In this document: in pieces, positions 52,471-62,300 of the stretch | Numbering within the stretch: position 1 is the stretch's first letter | Layout: each line of letters opens with the position of its first letter | Assembly (NCBI GenBank): GCA_944381625.1 | Contig: CALWLW010000008.1 | Location: 1-64,000 of the forward strand | Direction of reading: 5' to 3' | Source: an uncultured Lachnoclostridium sp. | Lineage (GTDB): Bacteria > Bacillota > Clostridia > Lachnospirales > Lachnospiraceae | DNA length: 64,000 nt | Made by a program: the position numbers and the translations under genes | Notes under the pieces: model-generated | Told to the model about the DNA's origin: nothing | The model's input: only the letters and a program-made list of their open reading frames with translations | Databases searched by the model: none

Positions 52471-53277
52471 TTGAAAATTTTATCTGATTACCATGTGCAT
52501 ACGTCTTTTTCCGGCGACGGAAGCGTCTCTCCGGAAACGGTCATTGAACAGGCGGCTGCCAAAGGGCTGCGCCATCTCTGCCTCACCGACCATATGGACT
52601 ACGATTATACGGACGGCGGCGTCTGCTTTGAATTTGATCCCAGGGAATATTTCCGCAGGCTGCTTCCGCTGAAAGAACAGTACCAGGACCGGATTGATCT
52701 TGGCATCGGCGTGGAACTGGGCCTGCAGCCTTATCTGAGCGGCCGGCATCACAGCCTGATCTTTTCCTATCCGTTTGATTTTGTCATCGGCTCCATCCAT
52801 CAGGTCAACAGCCGGGATCCTTACTTTCCTTCCTATTTTGAAGGGAGGGAAGAATCAGAGGCCTACCTGGAGTATTTCCAGTGCGCCCTGCAGAATCTGA
52901 AGGCTTACTCCAATTTCGACACCTTCGGCCATCTGGACTATGTGGTGCGCTACGGCCCCAGCCAGAACCAGTTCTATTCCTATGACCGGTACCAGGATAT
53001 CCTGGACGAGATCCTGCGCACGCTGATCCGTAAGGATATCGGCTTGGAGATCAATACCGGCGGTTACCGCCACGGCCTGAATGAACCCAATCCTTCCAGG
53101 GAGATCATCAAACGCTACCGGGAACTGGGCGGCCGGATCATCACCTTTGGTTCCGACGCCCACGACCCGCTCTTCCTGGGCTATGAGTTTGACCGGGCGG
53201 CCGCCCTTGCCAGGGAATGCGGCTTTACCAGCTACTATATCTTTCACCGCCGCCGGCCCACGGAGCTTCCGCTGTAG
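52471..53277 (+). CDS. PHP-family histidinol-phosphatase
   Basis: A 268-residue PHP enzyme with the metal motifs DYHVHTSFSGDGS, LTDHMDYDYTD and, later, GSIHQVNSRDPYF, FGHLDYVVRYG and FGSDAHDPLFLG. The family (HisJ/HisK type) hydrolyses histidinol phosphate; related members act on other phosphomonoesters, and no his genes are nearby, so the substrate is not certain. Start codon is TTG with AGGAGG six bases upstream. Confidence 0.88.
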   Translation: MKILSDYHVHTSFSGDGSVSPETVIEQAAAKGLRHLCLTDHMDYDYTDGGVCFEFDPREYFRRLLPLKEQYQDRIDLGIGVELGLQPYLSGRHHSLIFSYPFDFVIGSIHQVNSRDPYFPSYFEGREESEAYLEYFQCALQNLKAYSNFDTFGHLDYVVRYGPSQNQFYSYDRYQDILDEILRTLIRKDIGLEINTGGYRHGLNEPNPSREIIKRYRELGGRIITFGSDAHDPLFLGYEFDRAAALARECGFTSYYIFHRRRPTELPL

Positions 53278-53290
53278 GGCCGGCCCTGCG

Positions 53291-54376
53291 TCAGCAGGGC
53301 TTCAGGATCGTTCCGCCGCCGGCCACACAGCCGCCGTCGTAGAAGACCACTGCCTGGCCCGGCGTCACCGCCCTCACCGGCTCGTCAAAGACGCATTCCA
53401 CTTCGTCCTTTCCCACGGGGCGGACCGTACACATGGCCCCGCTGTGGTTATAGCGGATCCTGGCCATGCAGCGCCTCTCCTCACGGGGCGCTTCCCAGCC
53501 CATCCAGTTCAGGCGGCCGGCGCGCAGCCTGTCCGAAAATACGTCTCCGGTCTCCCCCAGCACCACCTCGTTGGTATCCGGACGGATCTCTACCACTACT
53601 ACCGGACGTCCCATAGACAGTCCAAGTCCCTTGCGCTGGCCTATGGTATAATGAGTGATTCCTTTATGTCTGCCCAGTACGGTTCCGTCGGTCCACACAA
53701 AATTGCCTTCCGGGATCTTCACTCCGGCATGTTCTTCAATATACCGGGCATAATCCTTGTCCGGCACAAAGCAGATCTCCTGGCTGTCCGGCTTATGGGC
53801 CACGGAAAGGCCCAGATCTTCTGCGAACCGCCGGATCTCTTCTTTTGTGTACTCTCCCACCGGCATCAGCGTGCGGGACAGCTGCTCCTGAGTCAGATTG
53901 TAGAGGGCATAGGTCTGGTCCTTCGCGGCTGTTTTAGACATCTTTAACGCGTACCGCCCATTTGCCAGCCGCTCGATCCTGGCATAGTGGCCGGTGGCAA
54001 TGCAGTCGGCTCCGATCTCCATGCTCCGTTTCAGGAGGGATTCCCATTTCACATACCGGTTGCACGCGATACAGGGATTGGGCGTGCGTCCGTGCAGGTA
54101 CTCGTCCATGAAATAATCGATGACGTTTTCCTGAAAATCTTTTTTAAAATTCATCACATAATGGGGAATTCCCAGACGGGCCGCCACTCTCCTGGCGTCT
54201 TCCACCGCGCTCAGCCCGCAGCAGCCCCCGTTCTCCTCCGTCGTCTCCGGCTCCTCATCCTGCCAGATCTGCATGGTCACGCCCCACACTTCGTATCCCT
54301 GCTCCAACAAAAGCCAGGCCGCCACGGAGGAATCCACCCCTCCGGACATGCCCACCACCACTCTTTTCTTCTTCAT
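53291..54376 (-). CDS. mnmA: tRNA-specific 2-thiouridylase MnmA
   Basis: A 361-residue enzyme that thiolates U34 of Lys, Glu and Gln tRNAs. PP-loop [15 protein letters not shown] at the N-terminus; catalytic Cys in [12 protein letters not shown] near 103; second Cys in [12 protein letters not shown] near 200; C-terminal RNA-binding beta-barrel domain. Encoded after iscS-iscU, which supply persulfide sulfur. Confidence 0.96.
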   Translation of the reverse strand: MKKKRVVVGMSGGVDSSVAAWLLLEQGYEVWGVTMQIWQDEEPETTEENGGCCGLSAVEDARRVAARLGIPHYVMNFKKDFQENVIDYFMDEYLHGRTPNPCIACNRYVKWESLLKRSMEIGADCIATGHYARIERLANGRYALKMSKTAAKDQTYALYNLTQEQLSRTLMPVGEYTKEEIRRFAEDLGLSVAHKPDSQEICFVPDKDYARYIEEHAGVKIPEGNFVWTDGTVLGRHKGITHYTIGQRKGLGLSMGRPVVVVEIRPDTNEVVLGETGDVFSDRLRAGRLNWMGWEAPREERRCMARIRYNHSGAMCTVRPVGKDEVECVFDEPVRAVTPGQAVVFYDGGCVAGGGTILKPC

Positions 54377-54379
54377 GGC

Positions 54380-54823
54380 TTAATACTCTTCGCTTTCTTC
54401 TTCCTCGCCTTCATGGATATCAGATTTGGGTTTTTCCAGCCCTTCAATCTGGATCCCGTGCTTCTCGGCATAATCCCAAAGCGCCGCATGGATTGCCTCC
54501 TCAGCCAGCAGGGAACAGTGCACCTTCACGGGCGGCAGACCGTCCAGCGCCTCCATCACCGCTTTGTTTGTCACCTTCAGCGCTTCATGGATATCCTTGC
54601 CCTTCACCAGCTCCGTGGCCATGCTGCTGGTGGCGATGGCCGCACCGCAGCCGAAGGTCTTGAACTTCACGTCCCGGATCACCTGGTTCTCGTCAATATC
54701 CAGATAGATTCTCATGATGTCCCCGCATTTTGCGTTGCCTACCGTTCCCACGCCGCTGGCGTCCTCGATCTCGCCCACGTTTCTGGGATTCTGAAAATGG
54801 TCCATTACTTTTTCACTGTACAT
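54380..54823 (-). CDS. nifU: Iron-sulfur scaffold IscU/NifU
   Basis: A 147-residue scaffold with the three conserved Cys: NAKCGDIMRIYL, TFGCGAAIATSSM and KVHCSLLAEEAI. The N-terminus YSEKVMDHFQNPRNVGEI is standard. A short acidic C-terminal extension (HEGEEEESEEY) is unusual. It receives sulfur from the desulfurase upstream and is directly followed by mnmA. Confidence 0.95.
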   Translation of the reverse strand: MYSEKVMDHFQNPRNVGEIEDASGVGTVGNAKCGDIMRIYLDIDENQVIRDVKFKTFGCGAAIATSSMATELVKGKDIHEALKVTNKAVMEALDGLPPVKVHCSLLAEEAIHAALWDYAEKHGIQIEGLEKPKSDIHEGEEEESEEY

Positions 54824-54867
54824 TGTCTTTTCCTCGCTTTGCTTCGTTATCTGTCCCCGCCGCAGCC

Positions 54868-56055
54868 CTACTGCCGGCGGATGAAATCTTCATACAGGGG
54901 AGACATGCCTCTGAGTCTCTCCACAATCTTCTTGATGGCCTCTGCCACGTAGTCCAGTTCTTCCTTCGTCGTCTCCTCGCTGAGCGTCAGCCTCAGGGAG
55001 CCGTGGGCGATCTCATGGGGCAGGCCGATGGCCAGAAGCACATGGGACGGATCCAGAGACCCGGACGTGCAGGCAGACCCGCTGGAGCCGCAGATTCCTT
55101 CCATGTCCAGCATGATCAGGAGCGATTCTCCTTCCACGAACTGGAAGCTGAAGTTGGCGTTGTTGGGCAGGCGCTTCGTCCTGTGTCCATTCAGCCTGGT
55201 ATACGGCACCTCGGCAAGCACGCGGCTGATGAGATAATCCCTCAGCTCCCTTTCCCTGGCCGTCCGCTGCTCCATGGTGCGTACCGCCCGCTCCACCGCC
55301 GCGGCGTATCCCACGATCCCCGGCACGTTCTCCGTACCGGCGCGGCGCTTGCGTTCCTGCGCCCCTCCGTGTACAAAGCTGCGGATCTTCACACCCTTTC
55401 GGATGTAGAGGAATCCGATCCCCTTGGGGCCGTTCAGCTTATGTCCGCTGGAACTGAGCATGTCGATATTCATCTCGTCCACCTGGATCGGCAGCTGGCC
55501 GAAAGCCTGCACCGCGTCCGTATGGAACAGCACGCCGTGTCTGCGGGCGATCTGGCCGATCTCCTTCACCGGCTGAATCGTCCCGATCTCATTGTTGGCA
55601 AACATGACGCTGATCAGGATCGTCTCCGGACGTATGGCCCTTTCCAGCTGGTCCAGCTTCACAATCCCCGTCTCGTCCACATCCAGGTAGGTCACTTCAA
55701 ACCCCTGTTTTTCCAGCCACTGGCAGGTATGGAGCACGGCATGGTGCTCAATCTTCGAGGTGATGATATGGTTCCCCTTCGCCCGGTACGCCTCTGCCGC
55801 CGCCTTTATGGCCCAGTTGTCCGCTTCGGTGCCGCCGGCCGTAAAATAAATCTCCTCCGGCTTCGCCCCCAGCGCCCCGGCTATGGTCTCCCGGCTGGCC
55901 GCCACAGCTTCCTTGCTCTTCTGGGCGAACTGGTATACGCTGGACGGGTTCCCGTACAGTTCCGTAAAATAGGGGAGCATGGCCTCTACCACCTCCGGGG
56001 CCGTCTTCGTCGTGGCGGCGTTATCCAGATAAATCATTCTCTTATCATCGTTCAT
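54868..56055 (-). CDS. iscS: Cysteine desulfurase NifS/IscS
   Basis: A 395-residue PLP enzyme. YLDNAATTKTAPEVVEAM begins the protein; the PLP Lys is in SSSGHKLNGPKGIGF near 200; the persulfide Cys is in GSSGSACTSGSLDPSHVL near 325. It provides sulfur for Fe-S clusters and tRNA thiolation. In the iscR-iscS-iscU-mnmA operon. Confidence 0.96.
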   Translation of the reverse strand: MNDDKRMIYLDNAATTKTAPEVVEAMLPYFTELYGNPSSVYQFAQKSKEAVAASRETIAGALGAKPEEIYFTAGGTEADNWAIKAAAEAYRAKGNHIITSKIEHHAVLHTCQWLEKQGFEVTYLDVDETGIVKLDQLERAIRPETILISVMFANNEIGTIQPVKEIGQIARRHGVLFHTDAVQAFGQLPIQVDEMNIDMLSSSGHKLNGPKGIGFLYIRKGVKIRSFVHGGAQERKRRAGTENVPGIVGYAAAVERAVRTMEQRTARERELRDYLISRVLAEVPYTRLNGHRTKRLPNNANFSFQFVEGESLLIMLDMEGICGSSGSACTSGSLDPSHVLLAIGLPHEIAHGSLRLTLSEETTKEELDYVAEAIKKIVERLRGMSPLYEDFIRRQ

Positions 56056-56067
56056 ATTCGGTCACTC

Positions 56068-56526
56068 CTATTCTATTCCATGGGGATGCAGATTCTCTCT
56101 TTCCTCCTGCACCCTGCGGCTTTCTTTCACCAGATCGCAGAGCTTCATCTCGTCCACCGTACGGTTGACGCTCTCATTGATCCTCTTCCATACATATTTC
56201 GCCACGCACAGATCGGCGCCGTCACAGCCGCCGTCCCCCGCAAGTCCCGGGCACTCCACCGGATTTAAGTTCCCTTCCAGGGCCCTTAAAATGTCCCCCA
56301 CCGAGACCTCCTCCGGCGGGCGGCTCAGGAGATATCCTCCCCCTGCTCCGCGCAGGCCCTTTACCAGCCCCGCCCGCCTGAGCTTCGCGATCAGCTGTTC
56401 CAGATAATTCTCAGATATTCTCTGTCTGGCCGCAATGCTGGCGATGGACACGGGATCTTCTCCACCGTACTGTGCCAGGTCGATCATGGCGCGCAGGCCG
56501 TAGCGTCCTTTCGTAGATAACTTCAT
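56068..56526 (-). CDS. iscR: Rrf2-family regulator (IscR-like)
   Basis: A 152-residue Rrf2 protein. Winged HTH at the N-terminus (KLSTKGRYGLRAMIDLAQYG, ASIAARQRISENYLEQLIAKL), wing with GLRGAGGGYLLSRP. Cluster-type cysteines follow in NPVECPGLAGDGGCDGADLC, so it probably binds an Fe-S cluster and represses its own operon. GGAG lies six bases before ATG 56526; an ATG at 56538 is possible. CCTAGTA(AAA)TACTAGG operator lies just after the promoter. Confidence 0.9.
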   Translation of the reverse strand: MKLSTKGRYGLRAMIDLAQYGGEDPVSIASIAARQRISENYLEQLIAKLRRAGLVKGLRGAGGGYLLSRPPEEVSVGDILRALEGNLNPVECPGLAGDGGCDGADLCVAKYVWKRINESVNRTVDEMKLCDLVKESRRVQEERENLHPHGIE

Positions 56527-56544
56527 CCTTCTCTCCATCTAATT

Positions 56545-56602
56545 CCTAGTATTTTACTAGGATTTATGTTTTGATCATATCATCTTCGGAGAGTTCTGTC
56601 AA
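56545..56602 (-). promoter_or_regulatory. isc operon promoter and palindromic operator
   Basis: TTGACA (56602-56597) and TATGAT (56579-56574) are 17 bp apart on the minus strand. A perfect 17-bp dyad CCTAGTATTTTACTAGG (56545-56561) lies just downstream, placed for repression by the Rrf2 protein encoded next. Confidence 0.75.
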
Positions 56603-56649
56603 GCATGCGGAGGGAATATATTAAAAAGAAAAACTGCTTCAGGAATTCT

Positions 56650-58173
56650 ATGAAACCATCTGCTCAATTTGTAAAAGGGACGCTGATCCTCTCCCTGACC
56701 AGTCTGCTGTGCAGATTCCTGGGATTCTTCTATAAGATATTCCTGGCCCAGGCTCTGGGTGCAGAGGGAATGGGGATCTATCAGCTGATTTTTCCCGTCT
56801 TTTCCGTCTGTCACGCGCTCACTGCCTCCGGTCTTGAGACCGCCGTCTCCCGGTTCACCGCTTCCCGGAAGGAGGAAGGACCCGCCTTTTTATACGCGGG
56901 GGTTCTCCTCTCCCTGTCCGCCTCCTTTTTCACCGGCGCGGCCCTGTGGCTGGGAGCGGACTTCATCTCCGTCCGTTTTCTGCACGAAGCCCGGTGCGGG
57001 CCCCTGCTTAAGATCCTGGCCGCCGCCATCCCCCTGGCCGCCTTCCATGGCTGCTTCGCCGGATACTGCCTGGGATGCAAAAAGACGGGCGTCCCCGCGG
57101 CCGCGCAGTTTATGGAACAGGCTGTGCGCATCGGGACCGTATGGCTGCTCTGCGGCATCTTTGCCCAGCAGGGCAGGGAAATCACTCCCTCCCTGGCCGT
57201 GTTCGGCCTGCTCTCCGGAGAGATCGCTTCCTCCCTGATCATGCTCACGTTCGCCGCCCCCGGCCGCCCGGCTGCCGGCCGCATCCCCGGCCTGATAAAA
57301 AAATGCCGGACCCTGCTGTCCATGGCCATGCCGCTTACAGCCAACCGCCTGACCCTGGCACTGCTTCAGAGTCTGGAAGCCGTGCTCATCCCCCTCTGTC
57401 TGCGCAGATCAGGCCTGAATACCGCGGACGCGCTCAGCCTCTACGGTATCCTCACCGGGATGTCCATGTCCTTCCTCATGTTTCCCAACGCGCTCACGTC
57501 TTCCGTCTCCTCCATGCTGCTCCCGGCCGTATCCGAAGAGCAGGCCAGGGGAGACCGACGGAGCATCTCCCGGACCATCGAATACACCCTGCAGTTCGGG
57601 CTATCCATCGGTATCTTCTGCATGGGGCTGTTCCTCCGCTACGGCCAGCGCCTGGGAGAGCTGTTCTTCCAGGAACCCCTGGCCGGCCGTTTCCTGGTCA
57701 CACTGGCCTGGATCTGTCCGTTCCTGTACCTGACCGGCAACCTGAACAGCATCCTGCACGGGCTGGGCCAGACAGCCGTCACTTTTATCAACCAGCTCAT
57801 CGGCTCCGGCGTCCGTATCCTGTGCATTCTCCTGCTGGTACCGTCCATGGGGATCCAGGGCGTCCTGCTGGGCATCCTGGCCAGTCAGCTCGCGCTGAGC
57901 CTGCTGGGCATCCTGGCCGTTTCCCGCCATGTGAACCCGACCATAGGCCTGGATGTTCTGGTGCTGAAACCTTTGGGAGCCATGCTCCTGTCCATAGGAG
58001 GTGTGGAATTGGCAAACCGTCTATGTCCTGCCCTGCGTCTGGGCGGAGAACTGATCGCCCTGATCTTCAGTATTGGGATGATGGCGTCGGCGTATTTTCT
58101 TCTGCTGCTGGCCTCCGGCGTGTGGAAGGCGTCCGGCGGCTTTGGAAAAGTCTGCGGAAAAAGACGCTGCTGA
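56650..58173 (+). CDS. SpoVB/MurJ-like polysaccharide flippase
   Basis: A 507-residue MOP-superfamily membrane protein with about 14 TM helices. FVKGTLILSLTSLLCRFLGFFYKI and QALGAEGMGIYQLIFPVFSV are the standard start of the SpoVB branch, and GCFAGYCLGCKK and ILHGLGQTAVTFINQLIGSGVRI fit. SpoVB-type proteins flip lipid-linked wall or polysaccharide precursors, some needed for spore cortex. ATG 56650 follows AGGA; an ATG at 56605 has no site. Confidence 0.88.
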   Translation: MKPSAQFVKGTLILSLTSLLCRFLGFFYKIFLAQALGAEGMGIYQLIFPVFSVCHALTASGLETAVSRFTASRKEEGPAFLYAGVLLSLSASFFTGAALWLGADFISVRFLHEARCGPLLKILAAAIPLAAFHGCFAGYCLGCKKTGVPAAAQFMEQAVRIGTVWLLCGIFAQQGREITPSLAVFGLLSGEIASSLIMLTFAAPGRPAAGRIPGLIKKCRTLLSMAMPLTANRLTLALLQSLEAVLIPLCLRRSGLNTADALSLYGILTGMSMSFLMFPNALTSSVSSMLLPAVSEEQARGDRRSISRTIEYTLQFGLSIGIFCMGLFLRYGQRLGELFFQEPLAGRFLVTLAWICPFLYLTGNLNSILHGLGQTAVTFINQLIGSGVRILCILLLVPSMGIQGVLLGILASQLALSLLGILAVSRHVNPTIGLDVLVLKPLGAMLLSIGGVELANRLCPALRLGGELIALIFSIGMMASAYFLLLLASGVWKASGGFGKVCGKRRC

Positions 58174-58185
58174 CCGGTTCTTTTA

Positions 58186-58214
58186 TTTACAAGAAAAAAA
58201 ACTTATATTATAAT
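58186..58214 (+). promoter_or_regulatory. Promoter of DAHP synthase gene
   Basis: TTTACA (58186-58191) and TATAAT (58209-58214) are exactly 17 bp apart, about 60 bp before the ATG. Confidence 0.75.
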
Positions 58215-58276
58215 GAAAACTGTCTGATGCCGCCGTCCTTATACGGACAGGACGGCAATGTACGAAAGGAGACACT

Positions 58277-59305
58277 ATGGGATTCACATTCAATAAAAGA
58301 CTGCCGCTCCCCAAGGAGATCAAGGCCATGTACCCTCTGTCCGGGCAGTGCGCAGCGATAAAAGAACAGCGTGATAAAGAAATCCGGGATGTTATCACCG
58401 GTGCGGACGACCGTTTTCTGGTCATCATCGGGCCATGCTCCGCGGACAACGAGACCGCCGTCATGGATTACCTGCACCGTCTGGTCCCCGTTCAGGAGAA
58501 GGTCAAGGATAAATGCCTGATCATCCCCCGTATCTATACCAACAAGCCCCGCACCACCGGCGAAGGCTACAAAGGCATGGTGCACCAGCCCGACCCCGAA
58601 GCGGCTCCCGACCTGCTGGCAGGTCTTGTGGCCATCCGCAAGCTCCATATCCGCAACATTGAGGAGACCGGCCTCACCGCCGCCGACGAGATGCTCTACC
58701 CGGAGAACTGGTGGTACCTGTCCGACCTTCTCTCCTACGTGGCCGTGGGCGCCCGTTCCGTGGAAGACCAGCAGCACCGCCTGACGGTCAGCGGCTTCGA
58801 CGTCCCCGCCGGCATGAAAAACCCCACCAGCGGCGATATGACGGTCATGCTGAATTCCGTAGTGGCCGCCCAGCACGCCCACAATTTCATCTACCGCGGC
58901 TGGGATGTGAACACCACCGGCAATCCGCTGGCGCACACGGTACTGCGCGGCGCCGTCAACAAACGGGGCGCCACTCTGCCCAACTACCACTATGAGGATC
59001 TGCTGCTGCTCCAGCGCCTGTACGAAGAGAAGCACCTCCAGAACCCTGCCTGCATCGTGGATACCAACCACTCCAACTCCGGCAAGCAGTACCTGGAGCA
59101 GATCCGCATCACCAAAGAAGTACTGCACAGCCGTCAGCACAATCCCGATATCCACAGGCTGGTAAAAGGCCTGATGATCGAGAGCTATATTGAGGATGGA
59201 GCCCAGAGCGTCCACGACAAGGTCTATGGAAAATCCATCACCGACCCGTGCCTGGGCTGGGAGAAGACCGAGCGGCTCCTCTATGAAATCGCAGAAAAAT
59301 GTTAG
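58277..59305 (+). CDS. aroF: DAHP synthase, class I (3-deoxy-7-phosphoheptulonate synthase)
   Basis: A 342-residue AroF/G/H-type enzyme condensing PEP and erythrose 4-phosphate, the first shikimate step. Conserved parts: FLVIIGPCSADN, IPRIYTNKPRTTGEGYKGM, GARSVEDQQHR, PAGMKNPTSGD and VDTNHSNSGKQY. The N-terminal extension carries the allosteric region of the E. coli type; which aromatic amino acid inhibits it cannot be told. Own promoter upstream, terminator downstream. Confidence 0.95.
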   Translation: MGFTFNKRLPLPKEIKAMYPLSGQCAAIKEQRDKEIRDVITGADDRFLVIIGPCSADNETAVMDYLHRLVPVQEKVKDKCLIIPRIYTNKPRTTGEGYKGMVHQPDPEAAPDLLAGLVAIRKLHIRNIEETGLTAADEMLYPENWWYLSDLLSYVAVGARSVEDQQHRLTVSGFDVPAGMKNPTSGDMTVMLNSVVAAQHAHNFIYRGWDVNTTGNPLAHTVLRGAVNKRGATLPNYHYEDLLLLQRLYEEKHLQNPACIVDTNHSNSGKQYLEQIRITKEVLHSRQHNPDIHRLVKGLMIESYIEDGAQSVHDKVYGKSITDPCLGWEKTERLLYEIAEKC

Positions 59306-59318
59306 TCCAACGCAACGT

Positions 59319-59352
59319 CAGGGCGGGAACCGTGCACAGCGCCGGTTCCCGC
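59319..59352. terminator. Hairpin between DAHP synthase and fusion gene
   Basis: GGGCGGGAACCG and CGGTTCCCGCCC form a 12-bp stem between convergent genes. The T-tract after it is weak (TATACTTATCTT). Confidence 0.65.
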
Positions 59353-59359
59353 CCTATAC

Positions 59360-62300
59360 TTATCTTACGTATTTCTGTATGAAATTCAGCATGATCTTTC
59401 GCGTCTCCTCATAGGCATTGGCCGTCTCAAACCGGCGTTCCGGATGCCACTGGAGCGCCAGGATCTTCATCTCGTCCGATCCATAAGCCTCCACGATCCC
59501 GTTCTCCCGATCCAGGGCCAGCGGCTCGAAGCAGGGAGCCAGATCCTCCTGGAAGATACAGTCGTCATGGTAATTATTCACCCAGATGTTCCGTTCTTCC
59601 TTCACCAGCCACACCTGATGGTCCGCGCCACGCTTCCGCTCCGTGGAAAGTCTGGGATGGTACCGGAGTTTCCCCCCGAACATCACATTGATATACTGCA
59701 TCCCCCGGCAGGTGGCGATGATGGGGATGCCGTGGGCCACGCAGTAGTGGATCACCTGCTCCTCCATCCGGTCCCGGTGGGGCTGCAGTTCGTCTTCATG
59801 GGGACGGTCGTACATCTCCGGCGGCAGAGAACCGCCGCCCACCACAATCAGAAGATCCCTCTTTTTATTGAACAGCATCTCCACATTTTTGGTGAAATTG
59901 GACACCGCCTTGGGGATGAAGCCCAGGAGTTCATAAAACCGGACATAGCCGGATTCCAGGATATCCACCGGGTCTCCATACTGATTGACGCCCTCCCGCT
60001 GGGTGATCAGGGCGCTTAAGTTCCGGTACTGGATACCCTCCTCGATCTTGCCGCTCTTGCAGTCCATGGTCAGGTAGCTTAGGGAGGCCACATAGTCGTA
60101 GATCCTCTCCCCGCAGCCGATGGCTGCCGGTATCTCGAACTCCGCGCACCGGATCGCCATGTGGGACGCCGCGCCGCCGTAGCAGGTGATGAATCCCTTG
60201 ATCCCTTTGGCGAACACCCACTCGTATCCCGGATCCGCTTTGGGCACCGCCACAATCTTGTCGTGGATGTCCGCGTCCGGCTCCTCTTCCAGCAGGACCA
60301 CTTCTCCCTCCACCCTTTTGGTGGTGATGAAATTGGGCCTGGCCTCATACACTTCCACCACATCCAGGCTGTTCCGGTCCACAATCACCTCAGGCAGGGA
60401 CAGCTCCCGGAACTGCTGATAGCGGACATGACGCTTCTGGATCAGCTCTTCCAGGCGGTCTTTCAGTTCCTCCGCGGCCATATACTGGGGAATCTTGAAA
60501 TCTTCAATCTTCAGCCAGGACAGATCCTGACGGGCGATCTCCAGCACATTCCCCGCCCGCACCAGAAGCTCCAGGATCAGGCTTAAGGACCTGGTGAACT
60601 CAAATTTAAAATATTCCCGCTGGCGGATGGCGCTCCGGACAAAATGAATCCACTGGCCCGCCTCCACCTGAAGCCCGTTCTCATCCAGAGCCTCCTGGAC
60701 CCTGGACAGCGCAAGGGCGTCCGGGCGTCCCGCAGTCCCGCCCCGCCGCCTGGACGGGCCGGGGCGGAAATTCATCTGATCGTAGCGTTCTGTACGGATA
60801 TCGTAAGTCCCCACCCGCAGGTGCCCATATTTCCGGTTGAACTCCGCCCTTGTGATCCGGTCCATGGAAAAGTCCTGGAAATCCCGCTCGAATTCTGTGG
60901 CCACCGTGGAGATGGACTGGATAAACGCATCCACATCCTCCGGAGCGAACCAGCTGGTTCCCGGTTCCAACGCCGGGCCGGATTCTGTAAGACTCCGCAG
61001 AAACGCCCGCGCCATAAAGGCCATCCGGGCCTGTCTTGCAAACTGGGGCGTCCCATAGAGCTGCAGCGCCGTCAGAAGGTTCTGCACCGACGCCAGAAGC
61101 CGGTGTACCGACGCCTCCGGAACGTCCAGCAGGGCTTCCTCGCTCTCCCGGATCTCCTCCAGACTCTTCAGCGCGTCCAGATCTTCCTCCAGGATCTCGT
61201 CAAAATGCAGGATGGCGTACTCTGTCACATGTTTCAGGCTGTCCGTCAGGGCGCGGCGTTCCTGCTCTGTAAATCCCGCCTCCAGAAGCCGTCCTGTCCG
61301 TTCCCGCGTGCTGAAATCATAGGTGGAAAATACGATCTCGAACTCAATCTTGTCATGAGCCGTGAGGTTCGCTTCCAGCGCTCTCCTGTAACAGGTCACC
61401 AGCCTCAGAGCCAGCGCCTCGTCCACTTCCTGGGGAATCAGAGAATAGAACGAATATTCCAGGCAGATATAGGGTTTATTCCCAATCTGATGCATAAGAT
61501 CCTGGTCCAGCTTCCGAAAACCGATGGCCGCGATCCCCTGGTTCCAGGCCCGCCGGGTGATGATGGCCCGGTACAGGGAATAATCCAGAGGCCGCGGGTT
61601 GGTGCCGATGATTTCAGACGGGTTCCAGAAAGCCATGTCCGACAGCATCATGGGCGTGCCTGTCACCGCATTGCGGTGGTGCGCATACATGGCCCCCGCT
61701 TCCTGCAGCATCCGGAAAAACGCCTGGTCGTCATAGGTTCCGGCCTGTTTATAGCTGGCCACCAGGGGCCGCATCTGAAAAAGGATCACCCGGTCCGCCC
61801 GGTCGATGGCGAACTCAATGTCCAGCGCCAGGCCGTCCATGATCTGTTCCAGCTCCCGTACCGCGCCGATCAGCTCTTTCCACGGCGAACGCAGACGGTT
61901 CTCGTCCACATTGCGGATCACTTTCATCATCCGGCCTGCCGACCCGCTGGTCACGCTGTCCGTGGAACCGGTCTCGTCATAATTAATCAGATAATACGGC
62001 CGGTGGTTCTGGATATCCCTGGTAAATACCACGCCTCCGTAGCGCACATCCCTGGCCTGGCACTGAATCAGCACCTGCTCGTCCTCCACCTGCCGGATAT
62101 CTCTGGCATAAGAGCCGGCCACCGCGTCCACCGCCCGGATGATTTCCTCCATGCTGGACGAATCCACGTCCAGGACGCTCTTATAATGCCCCGCATTGGA
62201 CCTCTGAAAGGAATCCTCCGCAGAAGAAGAGCTGCGCACCACGATGCGCCTCCCCCGGAATTGATCCATGATCTGCCGGCAGGCTGCCTGCTTGTCCTTT

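Noticed and set aside
57075-58361. Second plus-strand frame over the flippase gene
   Set aside because: Pro/Arg/His-rich composition typical of a frame-shifted shadow; the membrane-protein frame is the real one.
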